From the IMG/VR virus record IMGVR_UViG_3300045284_000220, positions 1 to 41,192 of that record: a stretch of DNA of 41,192 bases; one strand, written 5' to 3'. The stretch is from a virus. This document shows positions 39,273 through 41,192 of this stretch, piece after piece. A model generated the notes under the pieces. It was not told where the DNA came from, did no database searches, and saw only the letters and a program-made list of their open reading frames with translations. The translations under genes were made by a program, and so were the position numbers. The first letter of the stretch is position 1, and the number at the start of each line of letters is the position of its first letter.

Positions 39273-39854
39273 ATGTCAGACTCAGGACGCCCTCGCGCAG
39301 AGACTCGCGTAGCCACGCCGGGCACCTTCGATGTTTTCAGCGCCGATCAGTTTCCCGCCAAGGTCAAATTCGTGGGCGGCAACAGCGTCGGACCGCAAGT
39401 CACGATGGAGCTGCTAAACGTCCTGCTTCGCCCGGCAAATCCGGTTGCGTTCATCGGGGATGCGTGGGGCGAATTGCATCTGACCGGCGAGGTGCTAGCG
39501 GACGAGACCGGCAGTTTCGGCACGTTGACGCATCCTGATACCACCATCGTCTCACCCGTTGTCGGAGCGTATTATCTGGGCAAAGGGATCGTCAGCATCC
39601 AAACCGCGACCGATATTTCCTATCGCGATGTCGGGAACGTGCCGACCTTCGAGTTCGTGCCGGCGGTGACGACCTTGCCGCACTATTCCTCGCGGCATGG
39701 TGTTCGGATCAAAGACCTTGAAATCATCCACGAGAAAGCGGCAACGCTGAACATGATTATGGATGAGTTCACCTACGAAAACCTGAAGCTGGTCTTGATG
39801 GGCGTCGATACCGGCGGATTGGCAGCAGCAGCGCGTCAGCCCGAGAGAGTTTAG
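39273..39854 (+). CDS. Major tail tube protein
   Basis: The ATG is preceded by AAGGAG (nine-base spacer), the strongest ribosome site in this part, as expected for a highly made protein. The 193-residue product is beta-rich, with PAKVKFVGGN, ELHLTGEVLADE and SIQTATDISYRDVGN, and a helical end. It forms the flexible tube through which DNA passes. The assignment relies on its position before the chaperones and tape measure, and its size. Confidence 0.82.
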   Translation: MSDSGRPRAETRVATPGTFDVFSADQFPAKVKFVGGNSVGPQVTMELLNVLLRPANPVAFIGDAWGELHLTGEVLADETGSFGTLTHPDTTIVSPVVGAYYLGKGIVSIQTATDISYRDVGNVPTFEFVPAVTTLPHYSSRHGVRIKDLEIIHEKAATLNMIMDEFTYENLKLVLMGVDTGGLAAAARQPERV

Positions 39855-39860
39855 CGGCTG

Positions 39861-40322
39861 ATGGTTTCGCTCGTCGACATCGTTCCGCAGAAGCGCAGCG
39901 TTCAGATCGCCGCGGGCGAACTGGAACTGCGCGGGCTCGGCCTACGGCAGATCGCCGATCTGTTCGTGCAATTCCTGACCTTGCGAAACCTCTTTACCGA
40001 GGGCACGCCAGACGTAAGCATCGCCGAGCTAATCGTGCAGGCGCCGGATGCTATCGCTACCATTATCGGTACTGCGGCGGATCAGCCCGAGGCCATCGGC
40101 AATATCGCCGATGGCGCGCTGACGCCGGACGAGATCATCGACTGTCTCGAAGTTATACACGCCCTGACGTTCCCGCGAGGTGTCGGCCCTTTATTCGAGA
40201 GGATGAAGGCGCTGGCCGCCGGCGCCGGCCTCGGCCTCGCCGATCCTGGCAAGGCGCAGGATACGAATGCGCCGAGTTCGCCGAGCAGCTTATCGCCGCC
40301 GGACATGATTGCTGCCGAGTAA
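39861..40322 (+). CDS. Tail assembly chaperone (gpG-like)
   Basis: The 153-residue protein has helices LRQIADLFVQFLTLRNLF, IAELIVQAPDAIATIIG and LEVIHALTFPRGVGPLFERMKAL, with a disordered Ser/Pro end (SSPSSLSPPD). It sits between tail tube and tape measure, as lambda gpG does. A slippery CCCTTTA lies 130 bases before its stop, and a frame shifted by -1 stays open through the next short gene, so a frameshifted gpGT-like form is likely. Confidence 0.82.
   Translation: MVSLVDIVPQKRSVQIAAGELELRGLGLRQIADLFVQFLTLRNLFTEGTPDVSIAELIVQAPDAIATIIGTAADQPEAIGNIADGALTPDEIIDCLEVIHALTFPRGVGPLFERMKALAAGAGLGLADPGKAQDTNAPSSPSSLSPPDMIAAE
40187..40193 (+). other. Candidate -1 frameshift heptamer CCCTTTA
   Basis: C CCT TTA fits the X XXY YYZ rule in the chaperone reading frame (codons Pro-Leu). 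The -1 frame from here has no stop until 40474 and includes GAGYECAEFAEQLIAAGHD, which looks like real protein, before reaching the 50-residue gene. The first segment after the slip is Arg/Pro-rich (RRRRPRPRR), which weakens the case and leaves a later slip site possible. Confidence 0.45.
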
Positions 40323-40474
40323 TGGACTACACGCCGATACAATTGCAGGCGTTTTGGTTCATCGCCCACCGGCGGCGACTGCGTGAGATGAGCGAGCAGT
40401 TGCATATCAACGCTCTCGCGGCGCGAGGCGATGAAGGCTCGATTCAAAAACATCTCCGCGAGTTGCAAAAGTAG
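40322..40474 (+). CDS. Short tail chaperone partner (gpT-like extension, 50 aa)
   Basis: The frame lies between the chaperone stop and the tape measure start, sharing one base with the former (TAATG) and touching the latter. It reads MDYTPIQLQAFWFIAHRRRLREMSEQ and ends KHLRELQK, helical and basic. In lambda-like phages the second chaperone is made by a -1 shift, and the upstream -1 frame here is open and protein-like. It may be made as an extension, by reinitiation at this ATG, or both. Confidence 0.65.
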   Translation: MDYTPIQLQAFWFIAHRRRLREMSEQLHINALAARGDEGSIQKHLRELQK

Positions 40475-41192
40475 ATGTCGGATAATCTAAGCGTTAGCAT
40501 CAGCGGCGATAGTACGAAGCTGCGGGCAGATCTGAAGCTCGCGGAAGCCTCAGTCAAGTCTCTCAAAAAAGAGTTCACTGCTTTAGCCGATGAGGCGATC
40601 AAGACCGGCGACAAGACGAAGGTAATCGCATTCACGCCGAAGGTTCAGGAAGCCGAGAAGGCGGTCGTCAGTCTACGCAAGGAGATTGTCGGTACACAGG
40701 TCGCGACCGGCGGCGTGTTCAAGCGGCTACAGGAGCTCGCGCACGGCTCGCGGCCGCTCAATCGGATCGTCCGAGAATTTGGCGATGCATCCAAAGCGGC
40801 CGACATCTTTGCCGGTAGCATAGGAGCCGCGTTCGGCGGCTTTACCGGCGGCGTCATCGGGACGGCGGTTGCGAAGGTAGCCGGTAGCATCGCCAGCATG
40901 ATTGACGACACATCAAAAAGGCTGGTCGAGCTCAGACAGCTCGGCGCCGAGATTGGTGTCAAGCCGATCGCAGCGCAGGCCGCGCAGGAATTGGCGGTGA
41001 AGGCCGGCGTCTCCGCTGAAGACGCGGCAACCGCGATGCAGAGCCAAGCCAAGCTCCTCGAGGAAGCGCGCAATGTATCGACACAAACCGGCGGCCCGCT
41101 GGCGGGAATGCCGACGGTCTATAAAGGTGGTGGGGTTGCCGCTATTACCGAAGAATTCAAGAATCTGGGTACCGCTGCCAAATCCGCAGGCG
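40475..41192 (+). CDS. Tail tape measure protein, N-terminal part (continues at 1)
   Basis: The gene starts at ATG directly after the short chaperone gene. The first residues, MSDNLSVSISGDSTKLRADLKLAEASVKSLKKEF, are a typical tape measure N-terminus with a coiled-coil tendency. Two short hydrophobic stretches follow (IFAGSIGAAFGGFTGGVIGTAVAKVAGSIASM, about 110-145), seen in many tape measure proteins. The frame continues at base 1; the last 212 bases duplicate the start of the window. Confidence 0.9.
   Translation, partial: MSDNLSVSISGDSTKLRADLKLAEASVKSLKKEFTALADEAIKTGDKTKVIAFTPKVQEAEKAVVSLRKEIVGTQVATGGVFKRLQELAHGSRPLNRIVREFGDASKAADIFAGSIGAAFGGFTGGVIGTAVAKVAGSIASMIDDTSKRLVELRQLGAEIGVKPIAAQAAQELAVKAGVSAEDAATAMQSQAKLLEEARNVSTQTGGPLAGMPTVYKGGGVAAITEEFKNLGTAAKSAG
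40981..41192. repeat. Terminal direct repeat, right copy
   Basis: These 212 bases repeat 1-212 with one difference (A at 41065 for C at 85). See the left copy. In the tape measure protein the difference is Glu against Asp. Confidence 0.95.

Overview
The window is essentially one complete temperate siphovirus genome of the HK97 lineage. The first 212 bases recur at the end (1-212 and 40981-41192, one mismatch), and the tape measure gene interrupted at base 1 starts at 40475 and reads in frame across the join. The unique length is therefore about 40,980 bp, and the sequence is a circular or circularly permuted molecule. GC content is high, a GapR-like (DUF2312) protein is present, and the integrase and small proteins have an alphaproteobacterial flavour, so the host is probably an alphaproteobacterium, perhaps Hyphomicrobiales. 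The host is an inference from gene content only.

Layout. (1) Late genes read rightward from about 28037, through the join, to 12629. They are a CmoA-like methyltransferase, terminase small and large subunits, a prohead protease fused to the capsid protein, two Ig-like paralogues, portal, a collagen-like protein, a LamG-like protein, head-tail connectors, a candidate Acb2/Tad1-like anti-defence protein, tail tube, tail chaperones with a possible -1 frameshift, tape measure, a large tail tip protein, and fibre and lectin-like proteins. After these come a two-helix membrane protein (holin candidate) and a Pro/His-rich repeat protein. No endolysin could be recognised. (2) A leftward block (20634 down to 12809) starts with a small HTH regulator. 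It continues with a recombination-type set (Cas4-like Fe-S nuclease, a candidate annealing protein with AT-hooks, a Rad50-like ATPase), interrupted by an HNH-AP2 homing endonuclease. Several small proteins and a tyrosine integrase follow. (3) A rightward early block (21070-27484) encodes a DnaB-N/HNH fusion, a DUF1376 protein, a helicase-loader-like protein, a GapR-like protein with an AT-hook, a VRR-NUC nuclease, small proteins, an HTH late-regulator candidate, an HNH nuclease, a ParB-like protein and a DNA cytosine-5 methyltransferase. (4) Two leftward single genes are embedded in rightward regions: a histone H1-like protein with its own terminator (27417-27968) and a secreted Cys-containing protein (11235-11510).

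Control. The early blocks diverge around 20635-21069. There a perfect 20-bp palindrome lies inside a sigma-70-like rightward promoter and is the obvious operator. Oppositely oriented terminators near 12730-12838 separate the late block from the integrase block. Most genes overlap by 1-4 bases (ATGA, GTGA, TGATG), which was used to choose many starts and to recover genes too short to be obvious.
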